DNA of 64,000 nt from Sugiyamaella lignohabitans. Lineage: Eukaryota > Ascomycota > Dipodascomycetes > Dipodascales > Trichomonascaceae. The notes under the pieces were generated by a model. The model was not told where the DNA came from and did not search any database. It saw only the letters and a list, made by a program, of their open reading frames with translations. The position numbers were made by a program, and so were the translations under genes. Location of the stretch: assembly GCF_001640025.1 (NCBI RefSeq), contig NC_031671.1:310001-374000 (forward strand), read 5' to 3'. Each line of letters starts with the position of its first letter. Within the stretch, counting starts at the first letter, position 1. Shown piece by piece: positions 9,811 to 20,503 of the stretch.

Positions 9811-10292
9811 ATAGAATATGGATTCTCAAAATATGAACTTCAGGGACAGCAATCACGTCTTGTCAAAACATCAACAACGACACTTGGACTCCTCTGTTGC
9901 GTATTATATCTCCCAAAAAGTTGGATGGATTTGTTTTGTTAGCCAGACACTCTGAATCAAGTCGAATCCGTAGTTTGGCCAGATCAAGATATATTCTCAG
10001 CTTTTAAAACGCGTTATCGGCAGGTCCAAAAGATAATGAATGGGTATGGAAATGTGCTAAAAAGAAATATATAAAATCAAAAAAAATGCATCAAAGAGCC
10101 GCACACATACTTGAAAGCAGGGTAAGTGTTTCTTGCCCCGTACTACAGGCTCTGAAAGCACGAAATAAAGACCTAACAGCAGTCAATTAAAAGTTGTTTT
10201 ATTAACTTTGGTTAGCCTATTTCTCTATTTTATCGAATATTGGCAAAAAAAGCTCATAAAATGGCCATCTAATGATGAAAACAAAAAGATAA
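9811..10292. other. Upstream region of SPP41
   Basis: Promoter side of SPP41 and 3' side of the tRNA-Leu gene. It is AT-rich; a T5 run on the minus strand (10283-10287) is the likely polymerase III terminator of the tRNA. Nothing else was recognised. Confidence 0.5.
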
Positions 10293-10403
10293 TGACACCT
10301 AAGGGATTCGAACCCTTGCATCTTGCGATATTAGAATACTCTCTTGTATGAAGAGAAAGCTGTAAGCTTGAGTCTAACGCCTTAACCGCTCGGCCAAAGT
10401 GTC
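10293..10403 (-). tRNA. tRNA-Leu (anticodon CAA), with intron
   Basis: Reverse-strand cloverleaf. Acceptor stem GACACTT pairs with AGGTGTC, with A73 as discriminator. D arm is GGCCGAGCGGTTAAGGC, the anticodon stem TTAGA/TCTAA encloses CTCAAG, the long variable arm TATCGCAAGATG marks a class II tRNA, and the T arm is GGGTTCGAATCCC. A 30-nt intron at 10337-10366 sits one base 3' of the anticodon, as in S. cerevisiae tRNA-Leu(CAA). The tRNA decodes UUG. A T5 terminator follows. Confidence 0.96.
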
Positions 10404-11158
10404 TTCATTATGAAACTCGGGGTTAATATTTCTTTTCAGTGTTAGTTCTCTGCCATTATCAAATGATTTTAGTAGATTTTAACCTAACCCTGTACGTTGA
10501 TATATTCGAAATTTCTTAGTATTCCTGGAAATGTAAAACAATAAAATCGGATATTATGTAGTCTTTTCATACTAGCCCCCGAGATTAGTTTTATTATTAA
10601 TCCATTAAGATTTCTTAGACTAAATTGCAAGTATAGAGAGGATTTCCACAGTTTAAAGTCACCAAAATAGAAGTAATTATATCTATTAGCGGAGTTAACA
10701 TGATTCCATTACATTCCAAGAAAAGCAACACTCATAGCGCAACACAACACGCTCGGGTTTTAGATCACAGATCAGAACGAAGACTTATTGTATACTCATT
10801 ATTGGGAAACATACAATTAATTATTTCTTTGAACTATAATCTAAAAATCTATCAACCAAAAATCCTGATTACTTACGTATAGTATAGAACTTTGACCCAA
10901 GATTTACTCATTGATTGATTATAGTATAGCCAAAAGACTTTCTCTTTTGCGTATGTATCAAATCAACAAAATCATTGCTTGGTTTCACTCTCAAAAGTTT
11001 GGGCATCAGATTTATAGGTTATTTTCAGATTGTGTGGGTCGCCGTCTATAATTACCCAAGTGTCGCTGCATCTTCTTTGCTATCATTAAACTACTAAGCT
11101 ACGGTAGTAGCTAAATATTTTCTCTATAAAATAAATATTCACATCTATGGTTTGACGC
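10404..11158. other. AT-rich intergenic region
   Basis: No supported gene. A 60-codon frame at 10700-10882 has no protein character. The right end is the 3' flank of LTO1. Confidence 0.55.
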
Positions 11159-11661
11159 TTAGTCTCCTTCGATAGTTTCTTCGGTCTGTTTCAGATCTAG
11201 GGCTTCCTCATGAAGTACTAATGGATAGCCGTCTTTAGTTAAAGCCTGCAGAACTTTGGCCTTAGCCTTTGCCCTCTTGAAAGACTTATTCACTTGTTCA
11301 ACATTTTCGTCTGAGTTGGACATCGGCAGATCCTTCAAATATGACTCGAGCTGCTGAATGTGCTTTTCATTGCGTTCTGATCCACCTTCCAGTAATGTTG
11401 GTTTCCAGACCTCGAGACGGCCCTTGAGAATTCCCACTGAAAGAAATCGTTGAAATCCAGTTTGGATACCAAACTGCTTTCCTTCAATAAATCCAGCCTT
11501 TTTACCATCTTTTACCCCTTCCTCGAAGCCTTCATCATAATATCTACTTTGTCAGTATGGAAAAGCCTGCAGAAACAGTTTTGGGGTACTCACTGTTCTT
11601 CTAAATTAAGCAGACCATCAAATATTTCACCTTCTGATGCTCGTTCTACAGACTCGGCCAT
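11159..11661 (-). CDS. LTO1: LTO1/ORAOV1 family, Yae1-Lto1 complex subunit
   Basis: Two exons, 11594-11661 and 11159-11543, give 150 aa, separated by a 50-nt intron (donor GTGAGT, acceptor AAAGTAG). The spliced N-terminus shows the family signature: DGLLNLEEQ joined to YYDEGFEEGVKDGKKAGF, then EGKQFGIQTGFQRF and GRLEVW, the repeated Glu-Gly/Asp-Gly pattern of the deca-GX3 motif. Lto1 with Yae1 recruits the ABC protein Rli1 to the cytosolic iron-sulfur assembly machinery, needed for ribosome maturation and recycling. The C-terminal half is helical and charged. Confidence 0.88.
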
Positions 11662-11911
11662 TCTTTAGGTCTGAGGCGGATGCCAAGTTGAGTTTTATAT
11701 TCAATTTGGGATGCTTATATAATGCGTTTTACGAAGAAACTTGAAATGAACATTCCTGCGGCGCCAATATATATTAACCCTGCATATTGTTTGACTTGCA
11801 TTCAGACTTCGACTAAAGATCATATCGTAGTGTAAAAATCTACAAGTTTTTGGATTAACTTTTTTCTGGATACTCTCATGGGATGTTTATGCCCCAAATA
11901 TAAAACTGACA

Positions 11912-13276
11912 ATGGTGTCTAACTCTGCTACATTTGATAAAAGGAATCCACTTCAATTACGTGATGTGGATGAAGACGATGAGATCGATCCTAATGACCA
12001 AGAAGCAGCTTTGTTAAGACAAGACATTGAAGGGTCGAGACCCAAAAGTAAAAGAAATGCTGTGAAATTGGATTACGATTCAGATTCCTCTGATGATGGA
12101 GCCTCTAGGAGAAACAAAGTTCATAAGCAAAAGAAAAAGACTCAAAAGTCTAGTGAGAACAAAGATGGCGATTCTGGATCCGACGATGACATGTTCAGTG
12201 ATAATGATAATGACGATTTGAAAGAAGCAGATGCGATTGATAGTGATACAGAACGTAGAGAAAGTAAAAAGAAAGCGAAATTTCTAGATATGGATAAGTT
12301 CGAAAAGCAAGAAGAGCTTGAAGATCTTCCAGAAAATAGTGATAGCGATCCTGATGATTCTGGCTCTGATGTTAATGAGGCCAACGTAGACATCGACTAT
12401 TTCGTTAATGCTGGCAGTCCAACCACAACAGATAATGCAGTTCTCGATAGCAAACCGAATAAGGTTAAAAATGCCAAAAAAACAGAGCCTAAAATGGAAT
12501 CGTTTCACCTTCGTACCGACCTTGAAGAAGGCAATTTCGATCAGGATGGAAATTTCATTCGTAATGCGATGGATACTAATGCTCATCAAGATGCCTGGTT
12601 GGATGGACTGAGTAAGCATGATATAAAAGTAGCCAGACAAGCTCACCAGTATAGAGAGAAGCATAATGTAGAACATGGAGGGGTCGACGATGAAGAATCT
12701 ACAAAGTTTGTTCCTAAGTGCGACGTTATCGCTGCACTTTTGAGCTATTTACAAACTGGTGAGTCGCCATTAGATGCGCTTCAAAGATTAAACTCAGCAG
12801 CTCCAAAGAAACGACTAGGAAGGAAGTCGGCATCTCATGCCCCCCTCAAGGGTGATATCAAAACGGATGCTAAAGAATCAATCCGCATTCAAGCAATAGA
12901 ATCCATTTCTGAGAATAGCAACAAGTTATTACAGGAATTTGGTCTGACTGATATTTATGATAAAACTCGAGAAGAGCTTCTTCGGCAATACCAGAAGGAA
13001 ACTGGAGAAGTCTACGTTGACTTGAAAAGGAAACGGTCTGAATCATCTCTGGATGGTGACGATGATACCAATGATCGTGGTGTAGATGGCACATCTACAC
13101 AGTCCAGTTTATGGGAATTTAGATGGGACGAGAGTGATGAAATTCATGGTCCATATACCAGTGAGCAGATGGCGAGCTGGGTAGAATATAATTATTTTGA
13201 CGAGAGGGTCTCTGTACGACAGGTGAGTCAGGGTCCTTTAGACTTTGTCCCATATGATCAGGTCACGTTTTTGTAA
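11912..13276 (+). CDS. LIN1: LIN1 / CD2BP2 family GYF-domain protein
   Basis: 454 aa, one exon. A long acidic and Lys-rich N-terminal half (PNDQEAALLRQDIEGSRPK, Ser-Asp tracts) leads to the conserved FHLRTDLEEGNFDQDGNFI and DAWLDGL segment. The C-terminus is a GYF domain at residues about 395-450: LWEFRWDE, EIHGPYTSEQM, W and YFDERVSVR. This order is that of yeast Lin1 and human CD2BP2 (U5-52K), a U5 snRNP-associated protein that leaves before tri-snRNP formation. ATG 11912 gives a full family-length protein. Confidence 0.9.
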   Translation: MVSNSATFDKRNPLQLRDVDEDDEIDPNDQEAALLRQDIEGSRPKSKRNAVKLDYDSDSSDDGASRRNKVHKQKKKTQKSSENKDGDSGSDDDMFSDNDNDDLKEADAIDSDTERRESKKKAKFLDMDKFEKQEELEDLPENSDSDPDDSGSDVNEANVDIDYFVNAGSPTTTDNAVLDSKPNKVKNAKKTEPKMESFHLRTDLEEGNFDQDGNFIRNAMDTNAHQDAWLDGLSKHDIKVARQAHQYREKHNVEHGGVDDEESTKFVPKCDVIAALLSYLQTGESPLDALQRLNSAAPKKRLGRKSASHAPLKGDIKTDAKESIRIQAIESISENSNKLLQEFGLTDIYDKTREELLRQYQKETGEVYVDLKRKRSESSLDGDDDTNDRGVDGTSTQSSLWEFRWDESDEIHGPYTSEQMASWVEYNYFDERVSVRQVSQGPLDFVPYDQVTFL

Positions 13277-13629
13277 ATACTATTTATTAATGAAACTATT
13301 TTTGTTTAGATTTGACATTCCGATTTCTGCATATTTATTGTACATAGTCCTCATATAAGGCACACAAGTAAAAAAATTTAATGACACCAAAAAGATATCT
13401 TTTCCGAAAACTGTATAATCCAATATATGCCTTGCGAATATTGTATTTGATATAAATTGATATGATTTCGCCTTTAATCAGGTTTTGGTGCTAGATATAG
13501 AAACGGCGGCTATAGGTCCTGTGAACCTCTTGCCAGCCGGTTCGTGAGCGGATAGCGCGCACGCGGGTGAATTTTCACATGCTATAGGCCAGACCAACTC
13601 ATGACACTTTATAAAATCCCTTAGACCTA
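13277..13629. other. LIN1-LOT5 intergenic region
   Basis: 3' flank of LIN1 and promoter of LOT5. A TATAAAA-type box (TTTATAAAAT) lies about 20 bp before the LOT5 ATG. Nothing else recognised. Confidence 0.45.
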
Positions 13630-14391
13630 ATGCCCTTTGCAATTCAAACTATTCAAAGCGCTCCGCTGGATTCGGAGTTTACTCCTTTACAGGAGCATCA
13701 GTCATATACTCCAGCTAGCTTCTCTCTTGAAGAGAATCCTATCCTTTACCTGAAAAGTACAGCTGCTAAAATTGAGACTTCAAAGCCATTACCACAGGTT
13801 CCAAATGCTACTGTAATCACAGGTGACATCTATATTTCTTCGTCTTACTTGACTATTTGGATCCCGGATCACTCCGTCGGGGTAACAATTCCTTACCAAT
13901 GTATTACTCTCCATGCCATTCAAAGTGGAGGAGAGTCCGTCTATTTGCAGATCGAATCAGAGGGATTAGTAGAGGGAAACCCTTCATTTGATGATGCTCC
14001 TATTATGGAGCTCACAATATCTTTGGAAAAGGAAAATGACCCAACGATACGCGATTTGTACAACGCTTTGAGTGAATGTTCATCTTTGCACCTCGATGTT
14101 AGCGAGGGTGATGAGGAGGATATTGATGGATTTGAAGGAATGGGTGAGGGTGATGACGGCTGGATTACTGCCGAGAGTTTAATTAGTGGCCAGGGTGACG
14201 ACGATGTTAGCTTAGATGCTAGTAAGGAAAATGGGCATGGACCAGCAGCAGCTTTAGAAGTTGCAGTTGCGGATGCTGAGAGTGTTAGAGCAGGCCAGCG
14301 ACGTGGCAGAGAAGAAAACGAAGATGAGGAAGTTGATGCCGAAGAAGAGTCTGTGGAGGCAGAGGAATCAAAATGGCGAAGGACCAACTAA
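13630..14391 (+). CDS. LOT5: pICln/Lot5 family protein
   Basis: 253 aa, one exon. The N-terminal half is a PH-like fold of the pICln/Voldacs type: YLKSTAAKIET, GDIYISSSYLTIWIPD, GVTIPYQCITLHAIQS and VYLQIE, then an acidic DDAPIMELTIS and a helix RDLYNALSECSSLH. This is followed by a strongly acidic segment with DDGWITAESL, and a Glu-rich tail. Family members assist Sm-protein assembly on snRNA (pICln); yeast Lot5 itself is poorly characterised. The DDGW acidic motif near the end is typical of the family. The next gene is convergent, 222 bp away. Confidence 0.83.
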   Translation: MPFAIQTIQSAPLDSEFTPLQEHQSYTPASFSLEENPILYLKSTAAKIETSKPLPQVPNATVITGDIYISSSYLTIWIPDHSVGVTIPYQCITLHAIQSGGESVYLQIESEGLVEGNPSFDDAPIMELTISLEKENDPTIRDLYNALSECSSLHLDVSEGDEEDIDGFEGMGEGDDGWITAESLISGQGDDDVSLDASKENGHGPAAALEVAVADAESVRAGQRRGREENEDEEVDAEEESVEAEESKWRRTN

Positions 14392-14613
14392 TTAGACGTA
14401 TAAGAATGATTTATGTGATTTATGAACGATGACGGCTTAAGCTCTGTCTCCATGGGGCTGTAAATTAAAATGCTTTATTGAATCAGATCCTATACAAACT
14501 ATCAGCAGCTCAGGAAGTGTACGATTAAAAGAGAATAGATGTCATTAAAAATTAATATAGAAAATTAAGCCGGGTTCTATTGAACAAAATAAATAGGGTC
14601 ATAATCAGGGACA

Positions 14614-15918
14614 TTATTTGCAGAAAGAAGCGAAGATCTCCATTTCAATATCATAGGGATGTTTTCCATCCCAGGAGTTAATAGAGCCCACCTTAGAGGC
14701 TCTATCTGGAATTTGGGTCTCCTTCAAAAGCAGAGTATTATTGGAAGCTTTTGGGCAAGTACGAGTGAAATAGTCATCCTTGCCTAAAGCTGCTAGCAAA
14801 TCTTGGGCATGTGGAGTCGTCTTCGACGGCCTTCTAATGGGGCTTAGAAACGTAAACTCACTGTCTTCCAGTATTGTAGGTGTTGAAATAGCTATCGGAG
14901 TCAGAACTTCATCGTTCGTCGTTATAGCTTCTCCATATATAACTGTGGAAGGAGTAATTGGCGTAGCAGGAATTTTAGCAGTAGGGAATGCTTCCGACAT
15001 AACCACCCTTTCTACGGAAAAGATGCGAGTGCTTTCTGCTGTACTTTGAGGAGTAGCGCTTCCAGATTTTACACTGCTGACTATCGCATCTTCGCTTGGG
15101 AAGGATCGCGTAGCCAGCTCACCTAGAATCGAGACACTATCATCGTTTGCTGAGTTTAACAAAGCGCTATCTTCAATCATGGGTAGAGAGAATGTTGTTA
15201 GCTCAAGGTCAGTCTTTGCTTGTTGCCCAATCATGGGTACAGTGTCAACATTTTCAATATCTACTTTGCGCTTTCTCTTCGTTGGACTGCTGGATATTAC
15301 AGCGTTATCCATAGATATTGATGAAGCGGGCGAATCATATTCCTTCAGGGCCGACGATAAGCCAATGGAGGACTGTGTAGTTTGTGTAGAAGTAGTCGAT
15401 GTAGAAGTTGACTTGGGTATATTTGTAATTATAGCTCGTCTTGAAGGACTCTGTTGGAGTGCAGGCAAGCTACTGTCAATAAATGGATCATCCCATTCTG
15501 ATGGTTTACACACAGTATCAAACGATTTGGTGACCTTAGTAGCATTCTTTTGATGACTCCCGAATAACATCTTGCCTTTAGATATTTCACCAACTATAGT
15601 GAACGGGATCTCCATACCGATTTTGCTATTTTGTGAAGATGTTTTGACAGTCCTTTCACTGAAATTGTCCTGCTTTTCATGTGCGAATTTGGATTTTGGT
15701 GATGACGAGATGACCTTTTCCAAATCGTGGGTTTGTGTTTGAACACCCGCAGCCTGAGCCGCCATTGCTCTTCTTGACTTGATCTTTGATATTACAAACC
15801 AGAATAGTAAGCTCGCTATCACCGCCAACAGGACTGATATGACCGCTATGGCAATAAGCAATGGCTTATATGTCCACCAGGTTGTGCTCGTGGGAGCTGG
15901 ACTAGTGGTACTGACCAT
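14614..15918 (-). CDS. Orphan single-pass membrane protein
   Basis: 434 aa from the ATG at 15918 (the frame is open four codons further up but without ATG). A 13-residue Ser/Thr/Pro-rich N-terminus precedes one strong membrane helix at about residues 18-43 (LLIAIAVISVLLAVIASLLF), then basic KIKSRR, suggesting an N-out, C-in single-pass protein without a cleaved signal. The long cytosolic tail is Ser/Thr-rich and has short non-repetitive motifs such as SEWDDPFIDSSLP, KRKRKVDIENVDTVPM and QDLLAALGKDDYF. I do not recognise a family; a cell-wall sensor- or Rax/Mid-like adaptor would fit the topology but no such domain is visible. Confidence 0.75.
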   Translation of the reverse strand: MVSTTSPAPTSTTWWTYKPLLIAIAVISVLLAVIASLLFWFVISKIKSRRAMAAQAAGVQTQTHDLEKVISSSPKSKFAHEKQDNFSERTVKTSSQNSKIGMEIPFTIVGEISKGKMLFGSHQKNATKVTKSFDTVCKPSEWDDPFIDSSLPALQQSPSRRAIITNIPKSTSTSTTSTQTTQSSIGLSSALKEYDSPASSISMDNAVISSSPTKRKRKVDIENVDTVPMIGQQAKTDLELTTFSLPMIEDSALLNSANDDSVSILGELATRSFPSEDAIVSSVKSGSATPQSTAESTRIFSVERVVMSEAFPTAKIPATPITPSTVIYGEAITTNDEVLTPIAISTPTILEDSEFTFLSPIRRPSKTTPHAQDLLAALGKDDYFTRTCPKASNNTLLLKETQIPDRASKVGSINSWDGKHPYDIEMEIFASFCK

Positions 15919-17406
15919 TCCAACAATCAATGAAAGTTCAAAACAAAGTAAATCTTGTCAAATCCGTTCAATTACAAAGTTAATAAGTATGTTGAATGAG
16001 AATAACACCGGTTGTTAGTAAAAAAGAGTGTTGATGATATAACTAGCCATTGGCGTGTATCGATTAGATTAATCTTCAATAGTAGAGAAGCCAATATCTC
16101 CTATCGTAAAGGCAAGAAATATGGTTTAACAAATTTCACTGCCAAATTCAAGCTTTAAAGTTTCGTTATCAGCCAATGTTTAAGTAATTAAAAAAAAAAC
16201 ACGTCGAAGAAGCACAATTGTCGGCGATGGGTAATATATATGAAATTAAATCACCAGATCAAGACTGGCGTGGGTGGATTCATGATTCTTGACTCTCTTT
16301 ACGTCTTAGTTTCCTGATACAACTACAACTGATACAGAAGATGAAAATGTCAGGAATGTAACTAGTGTTGACTCTAGCAGCATGTTTCATGCAGGTACCG
16401 AGAGACACTTAACATTTCCAGGTAAGATCTGCAACATAGAAGCATATGGATTGCCATATCTGGAATAGATCCGAATGTGAATTGCGCACCTAGTCAGAAA
16501 TGTAAACAGACGTCAGAACAACAGCCAAATCTGGGTGGGGTTTCGCGTTTTTAATGAGACTTGGTGAATCTGTAAATTAAATGAAATGGGAGTCCAGCGT
16601 CAAACTTTAGCATGGACGCGAATTTAAAATATCTAAAGACGCGATATAACGCCTCCGACACTAATCTGCTCAATCTAGTAATTCTTCTCCTATAACCCAA
16701 GATAGACATGCCAATTCTATTGGCTGGCAACGCGATTTTTACTTTCTGACGTCTATATTTTACGGTTCGGTTCAAACAGACGCCTTGAATTGCCTTAGTT
16801 TTCAACGATGTCACAATTATCGTTTGTTCCTGTGCTCTGGAGAAATCAAACAGATTCTTTTTTTGTTTGTCTTGGGTCTAATCGGGAGGCGCACCACTAA
16901 AAAGCCTGTTAATCTGTCAATCCGTCAATCAGATAATCTGTAAATCTTACTCTCTTTGCTGGCATTGTGCTTCCTGTATCCATGTAAAGACTTGATTAGC
17001 TATTGTTCTATTTCTCTTATAGGAAGATTTTCCCAGTTAATGGTAGATCATACATTGTCTAAATTGGGACATGCACATAGCTGCTTAACCTTTTTTAAAC
17101 GTTATCTAAGACAACAGAGCAGCATCGCAGGTGCCTGTCTGTGGAGTGTGGAAATATCAACTGAAAGAATCCCGTGGGGAACGCTGCCAATGGTGATATA
17201 ATATTCAGAGTCTGGGTCTAACTACGGATTTTTTTGGGCTTCTCATTTTATTTTATGTCTTATATTTATGTATTTTTTGTCCGATGCAAACAGTATCTAT
17301 TGACGTCATCATAAACACCCGACATTTGCAAGCAGATAAAAACATTTATTTTTTGTACTATTTATAATGATAATATGGCTAATGTCACAAAGTAGTATAC
17401 ACAAGA
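15919..17406. other. 1.5-kb gene-free region
   Basis: Between the starts of the orphan membrane gene and the 3' end of calcineurin. An 87-codon frame at 16551-16814 (minus) has no recognisable features. A perfect TGACGTCA palindrome (17301-17308) and two near-matches (CAGACGTCAG about 16508, TCTGACGTCT about 16745) are present. No RNA gene seen. Confidence 0.5.
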
Positions 17407-19305
17407 TTATTCTCCAGTAAGCCTTCGGGCTAGGTTTCGAATCTTAACGTCAGCATCAGCTTCTTTCATGGCTCTATTCAGAGCTTCTTTTCGTTGTCGT
17501 TCATTTTCTTGTGCTTTTTCATCCGCAGTGGGCGGTAACTGTTCATTAATAAGATCGACTCTGCGAGCCTCATCAAATGTAGTGATAGCCTTACGAATAC
17601 CTTCAGCTCCTGACATTAAAGTACCAGCTGGGAGCATGGTTCCAGTGGTCGCTTTAAATTCACTAACCGATTCCGATTCTTGACGCAGCACCTGGAACAT
17701 ACGCGATAACCGTCCAATGGCGAGAATTTTGTTCTTGAACCTGTCCCGACGAACTTCGAGATCGTCTTCATCTTCGTCGTCTTCTTGGTCAAGATCGTCG
17801 TCGTCTCGATCCATGGCTGTCGACTGAGCATCCTGGAAGTAGTCTTCTTCCGGCTCCACTTCCTCAGGAATCTTAACAGGAAGATCTTCGTCACTATCGT
17901 ACTGCTGGGTTTGTCCTGCAATTGGCTTTTTGGGAGAACGGGGGGATGTAGGAGAACGGGGGGATCTAGGGGAACTAGGTGACCGTGGTGATCGTGGTGA
18001 TCGTGGCGACTTTCTACCAAAGATTCCCCCATACTTTGAAGTATTCCCTTTTTCTTGAATATAGCGAACCGTGTCCTCTTCCAACTCTTCTCTTGTACAG
18101 ATATTAAGGATAGATATAAGCATATCAGTGATTTTTTCTCCAACAAATGGCAACGACCAGGTAAACACATCCATAAAATTAGGCAACCAGTATGGATGAG
18201 GCGAGTGCTTAAACTGACGAATGTTTAGAACATTATTCTCATACTTTACAACCGCAGCCTTGTTATTGTAAGTATCAAGATAATTTGGGGCTGAAAATAT
18301 AGTCATAACTGATGGAAAGCCTGTATTTCTGCTTTCCAAGTACGCTCTATATCCAGCATTTTGCGCTTCATGGGCTCGAATGATTGACAGAAGATTGTTT
18401 TTAACCAAAAAGTCACAGGCTGCCTTGTAGGTGTAAAAATATGAACAACCCCGCACATTATTGTGGATGAAGCTGCGGTTGTTGTCTTCTTCACCGAAAT
18501 TTTCAATCGGATCAGCCCACAGTAAATCGCACATTAAGCCATGGGTAGGAGGCTCTCTGAATCGATCCAGCTTGCGAACGTCATCCAATGTGTGCAATTC
18601 AGGAGAGAGTCCACCATGGACACAGAAGAATTGCTTATTTACAACCGCAGCTAAGGGAAGGGTACAAAACGACATCATACATGCTTCATAAATATTCAGC
18701 GAGTACTTATGTTTGCATTCAAGTTTGAACGTAAAGTAGTCTGTTAAATGACGACACTCGTGGTTACCGCGGAGGAAGAACACTGATTTCGGATAATGAA
18801 GCTTCAACGCCCACAAATAAAGTACACACTCAATTGAAAAGTATCCTCGATCCACGTAATCTCCAAGAAACAAGTACTTGGTATTCCTTGGATCGCCACC
18901 AACTTCAAATAATTTCATTAAATCATAATATTGTCCATGAATATCTCCACACAATGTGACAGGGGGATCAATTTCTAGCAATGTTGGTTCTTCCATGATA
19001 ATTTTCGTAGCTGAATTTATAATATAAATAGCCTGTTCCTCGTGTAGACGGCCTTCCCGGAACAAATGGTCCTTAAGGAAAGCTAAATTAGGGAGACGAG
19101 GGTTCGAGGTCCCCGGTAAGAAAAGTTCGTCATCTGTCGGGATTTTAGTCGCTGGTGCTGGTGTTGTTTTGATTACTCGTTCATCAGTTCGTAATTCCTT
19201 GCCATCGTCTCCTTTGTAAACGCTAAAATCCACTTTGGGCAACGGCTTTTTCTCCTGGAATGCCTTGATGGCATTTTCCAGTTTTTTAGCCCTCTCGTCA
19301 GACAT
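17407..19305 (-). CDS. CNA1: Calcineurin A catalytic subunit
   Basis: 632 aa Ser/Thr phosphatase 2B, Ca2+/calmodulin-activated, which dephosphorylates Crz1-type factors. The PPP core carries GDIHGQYYD (about residue 119), GDYVDRG (about 148), [15 protein letters not shown] (about 180) and HGGLSPELH, plus [11 protein letters not shown]. After the calcineurin B-binding helix come [10 protein letters not shown], a tandem Ser-Pro-Arg tract (about residues 430-460), an acidic stretch, the calmodulin-binding [19 protein letters not shown] region and the autoinhibitory [17 protein letters not shown] region. All catalytic metal ligands are present. The SPR tract is an unusual insertion. One exon, minus strand. 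Confidence 0.95.
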   Translation of the reverse strand: MSDERAKKLENAIKAFQEKKPLPKVDFSVYKGDDGKELRTDERVIKTTPAPATKIPTDDELFLPGTSNPRLPNLAFLKDHLFREGRLHEEQAIYIINSATKIIMEEPTLLEIDPPVTLCGDIHGQYYDLMKLFEVGGDPRNTKYLFLGDYVDRGYFSIECVLYLWALKLHYPKSVFFLRGNHECRHLTDYFTFKLECKHKYSLNIYEACMMSFCTLPLAAVVNKQFFCVHGGLSPELHTLDDVRKLDRFREPPTHGLMCDLLWADPIENFGEEDNNRSFIHNNVRGCSYFYTYKAACDFLVKNNLLSIIRAHEAQNAGYRAYLESRNTGFPSVMTIFSAPNYLDTYNNKAAVVKYENNVLNIRQFKHSPHPYWLPNFMDVFTWSLPFVGEKITDMLISILNICTREELEEDTVRYIQEKGNTSKYGGIFGRKSPRSPRSPRSPSSPRSPRSPTSPRSPKKPIAGQTQQYDSDEDLPVKIPEEVEPEEDYFQDAQSTAMDRDDDDLDQEDDEDEDDLEVRRDRFKNKILAIGRLSRMFQVLRQESESVSEFKATTGTMLPAGTLMSGAEGIRKAITTFDEARRVDLINEQLPPTADEKAQENERQRKEALNRAMKEADADVKIRNLARRLTGE

Positions 19306-20503
19306 TGCAGTCTATTATCAGGGGTCGAGAGAATAGTGGTCTCACACACTACAAACCTAGCAGCTTTAACTTTGCTTCGACTCTCTGGTTAAAACCAACT
19401 TCGAAAATCAGCCAACACAATCGATAAATCGGTACTAATTCAATTCAAAATCAGCTTGAATTTCACAGCCTGCTTCGAATGTCAGATCAAGATGTACAAA
19501 AGCGGTTGAATAGCTCCTCGATGTCGATAGCAATATATATTCGGTAATCCCAAAGCTGTATGATAGCAAAACCTCAGTTCCTACTTTGTTTGCCTTTCAG
19601 ATACACTTGATTTGTATTTTCTGAAAAACCGATTGGATATCAATTCCAACTTTACACCTAAGATTTCTTCAGACTTTTGACGCAGTGCACGATTATGCCT
19701 AATCTACCTTTAAGCAAGATCTAACTTCACTTTACGTACAATTGAAAAGACTTCTTCAACAATGTCTTCACCTAATCCAAAATAATGATTCCAGTTCCAT
19801 ACAAATATCCAGCGCGTTGTATCACTAACAGAATATCAATGACAAATTTCCGGGCTGTGGTTTGATACTTTGCTGCCGTTGGCTACCGGATGCCGTTGTC
19901 TCATAAATCCGATTGTTTAACCTGCAATCTGATTAGGAGTAACCAGCAGACGACATATTTCTTCTTGTAGTTGCCTAACCCTGTTTGTAACCAACTCAGG
20001 GGTCACCTTCGATATTCGCATATATATATTAAAAAATGGCAAAAAAAAAAAATGAAAAAGAGACTGTAATTCTAAGGAATATTCTTGGTTCTCTCAATTT
20101 GTATTTAGAAGCTTTTTGTTTTGTTTTCAAAATAGCAAATGGATTGGATTCATTCACGGCCCAGAGTGGCGATATCACGTGATGTATTTTGGAAGTTATT
20201 TCTGGAGGTGGAAAAAATGACTAGGGTGATAGAGGCAAATAGCCCAATGAACCATGTGTCACTAAAGACGAACAAAAATGTTTCCAAAATCATGACAGCA
20301 GAAAAAGTTCTGCTGCGAGTATTTCTATTGCTACTTGGTTTTATGTACTTCTTGTGCAGGGTCCAGCTACGCATTCAGCCTGTACATATTGTACATATTA
20401 GTACATATAGAGGCTGAAATTTTCTGCGCCGATCTCTTCGCAAACACTTGATATTTATCACATCTGGTATCAACCAATTTTATTTATTGAAGATATTCTT
20501 AAA
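19306..20503. other. Divergent calcineurin-TSR2 intergenic region
   Basis: Shared 1.2-kb upstream region. It holds TCACGTGA (20175-20182, a Cbf1/E-box type palindrome), poly-A tracts near 20030-20055, and three copies of GTACATAT at about 20382-20408 flanked by CAGCC and GGCTG. A 92-codon frame at 20139-20417 is not supported as a gene. Confidence 0.5.

Noticed and set aside
16551..16814. 87-codon minus-strand frame
   Set aside because: Basic, no recognisable domain, no supporting context in an AT-rich gene-free region.
20139..20417. 92-codon frame upstream of TSR2 with a hydrophobic stretch
   Set aside because: Overlaps promoter motifs and a palindrome, no homology recognised.
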